Shown one piece after another: positions 5,217-5,843 of a stretch of DNA of 5,843 nt (position 1 is its first letter; each line of letters opens with the position of its first letter). Both the position numbers and the translations under genes were made by a program. The stretch is from Nocardiopsaceae bacterium (GTDB lineage: Bacteria > Actinomycetota > Actinomycetes > Streptosporangiales > Streptosporangiaceae): contig JAIRTY010000244.1 of the NCBI GenBank assembly GCA_031254715.1, forward strand, positions 1-5,843. Direction: 5' to 3'. The notes below the pieces were generated by a model, which was not told where the DNA came from, did not search any database, and was given only the letters and a program-made list of their open reading frames with translations.

Positions 5217-5843
5217 AACCCGGGCGATGGCGTCGCCGCACCGCCCGCTGCCCCGCCGCCCGCGGTCGATCCTGCCCCGCTCGACCCGGCAGCGGTCGCT
5301 GAGTCGCTGCAGCCGTTCGGCCGCAGCCGGATGCTGCCCCGGGCGGCCTACGTTGACCAGGCGGTCTTCGAGTGGGAGCAGCGCCACTTCTTCGGTGGCT
5401 GGGTGTGCCTGGGCCGCAGCGAGCAGCTGCCCGCGCCGGGCGATATGCGGGCGGAAGCGACCGGTGCCGGGAGCGTGCTGCTGGTCCGGGACGAGGCCGG
5501 GTCGCTGCGCGGGTTCGCCAACACCTGCCGCCACCGGGGCCACGAACTGCTGCCGTGCGGCTCGGCCGGGCGGCAGCGAGTGATCATCTGCCCCTACCAT
5601 GGCTGGACCTACGCCCTCGACGGCGGGCTGCGGGCCGCCGCCGGGTTCAAGAACCGCCCCGGGTTCGACGCCGCTCAGTGGGGCCTGGCCGAGCTGCCGG
5701 TCACCGAATGGCACGGGCTGGTGTTCGCCGACGGGTCCGGCCGGGCGGCGCCGCTGGCCGGCTCGCTGGGCGGCCTGGCCGGGCTGGTCGCCTCCTACGA
5801 GCTGGAGCGCCTCGTCACCGCCGGGCAGCACGACTATGAGGTG
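5205..5843 (+). CDS. Rieske [2Fe-2S] non-heme iron oxygenase, alpha subunit, 3' end outside window
   Basis: There are 213 codons from the ATG at 5205 to the right edge, without a stop. The N-terminus (about 8-30) is rich in Pro and Ala and probably disordered. It is followed by LPRAAYVDQAVFEWEQRHFFGGWVC-type sequence (44-68), the usual entry to ring-hydroxylating oxygenase alpha subunits. The Rieske cluster ligands are Cys108, His110, Cys129 and His132 (CRH, 18 residues, then CPYHGWTYALDG). The catalytic domain with the mononuclear iron (2-His-1-carboxylate) would lie beyond the edge. The protein would take electrons from a ferredoxin or reductase and insert oxygen into an aromatic, amine or other small substrate; the substrate cannot be told. 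Codon 43 is an alternative ATG, but the promoter and palindrome at 5169-5216 favour 5205. The gene is divergent from the YciI-like gene. Confidence 0.93.
   Translation, partial: MVSQNPGDGVAAPPAAPPPAVDPAPLDPAAVAESLQPFGRSRMLPRAAYVDQAVFEWEQRHFFGGWVCLGRSEQLPAPGDMRAEATGAGSVLLVRDEAGSLRGFANTCRHRGHELLPCGSAGRQRVIICPYHGWTYALDGGLRAAAGFKNRPGFDAAQWGLAELPVTEWHGLVFADGSGRAAPLAGSLGGLAGLVASYELERLVTAGQHDYEV

Noticed and set aside
5372..5839. 155-codon + strand frame within the Rieske gene
   Set aside because: It is a shadow; the frame starting at 5205 contains the C-x-H and C-x2-H Rieske ligands.

Overview
This is a very GC-rich window. Its coding regions show the G/C-biased third positions, GTG starts and sparse Shine-Dalgarno sites typical of a high-GC actinomycete. 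It reads as an ordinary chromosomal region of small unrelated transcription units. I see no transposase, integrase, phage gene, CRISPR array, tRNA or rRNA.

Layout, left to right. (1) Positions 1-504 hold the end of a + strand AHSA1/SRPBCC-type protein whose start lies left of the window. (2) Positions 505-697 hold a possible terminator hairpin and a 30-bp tandem repeat array. (3) A short membrane-anchored four-cysteine protein (645-986, - strand) runs into that array and ends inside it. (4) A GDT1/UPF0016-family cation exporter (1049-1657, - strand) lies just upstream of it in the same orientation. (5) A YqhA/UPF0114-family membrane protein (1656-2228, + strand) diverges from the exporter; the annotated start codons share one CATG. 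(6) A large S9-family serine peptidase of glutamyl endopeptidase type (2156-4642, - strand) meets it tail to tail with a 73-bp overlap. (7) A YciI-like protein (4682-4954, - strand) sits 39 bp upstream of the peptidase in the same orientation. (8) After a 250-bp divergent intergenic region, a Rieske non-heme iron oxygenase alpha subunit (from 5205, + strand) runs off the right edge.

The genes do not form one obvious pathway. The exporter and the YqhA-like protein are both membrane proteins with touching 5' ends and may be co-regulated. YciI and the peptidase may be co-transcribed. The Rieske gene has its own well-formed promoter, arranged for a leaderless transcript and overlapped by a 20-bp palindrome like a TetR-family operator.

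I found no convincing new multi-gene system. The most unusual features are small. The first is a minisatellite that appears to have grown from the 3' end of the four-cysteine gene; each full unit carries an in-frame stop codon, except the gene-proximal unit, where that stop reads as Arg. The second is the Rieske promoter/operator. The third is a similar palindrome abutting the peptidase start codon.
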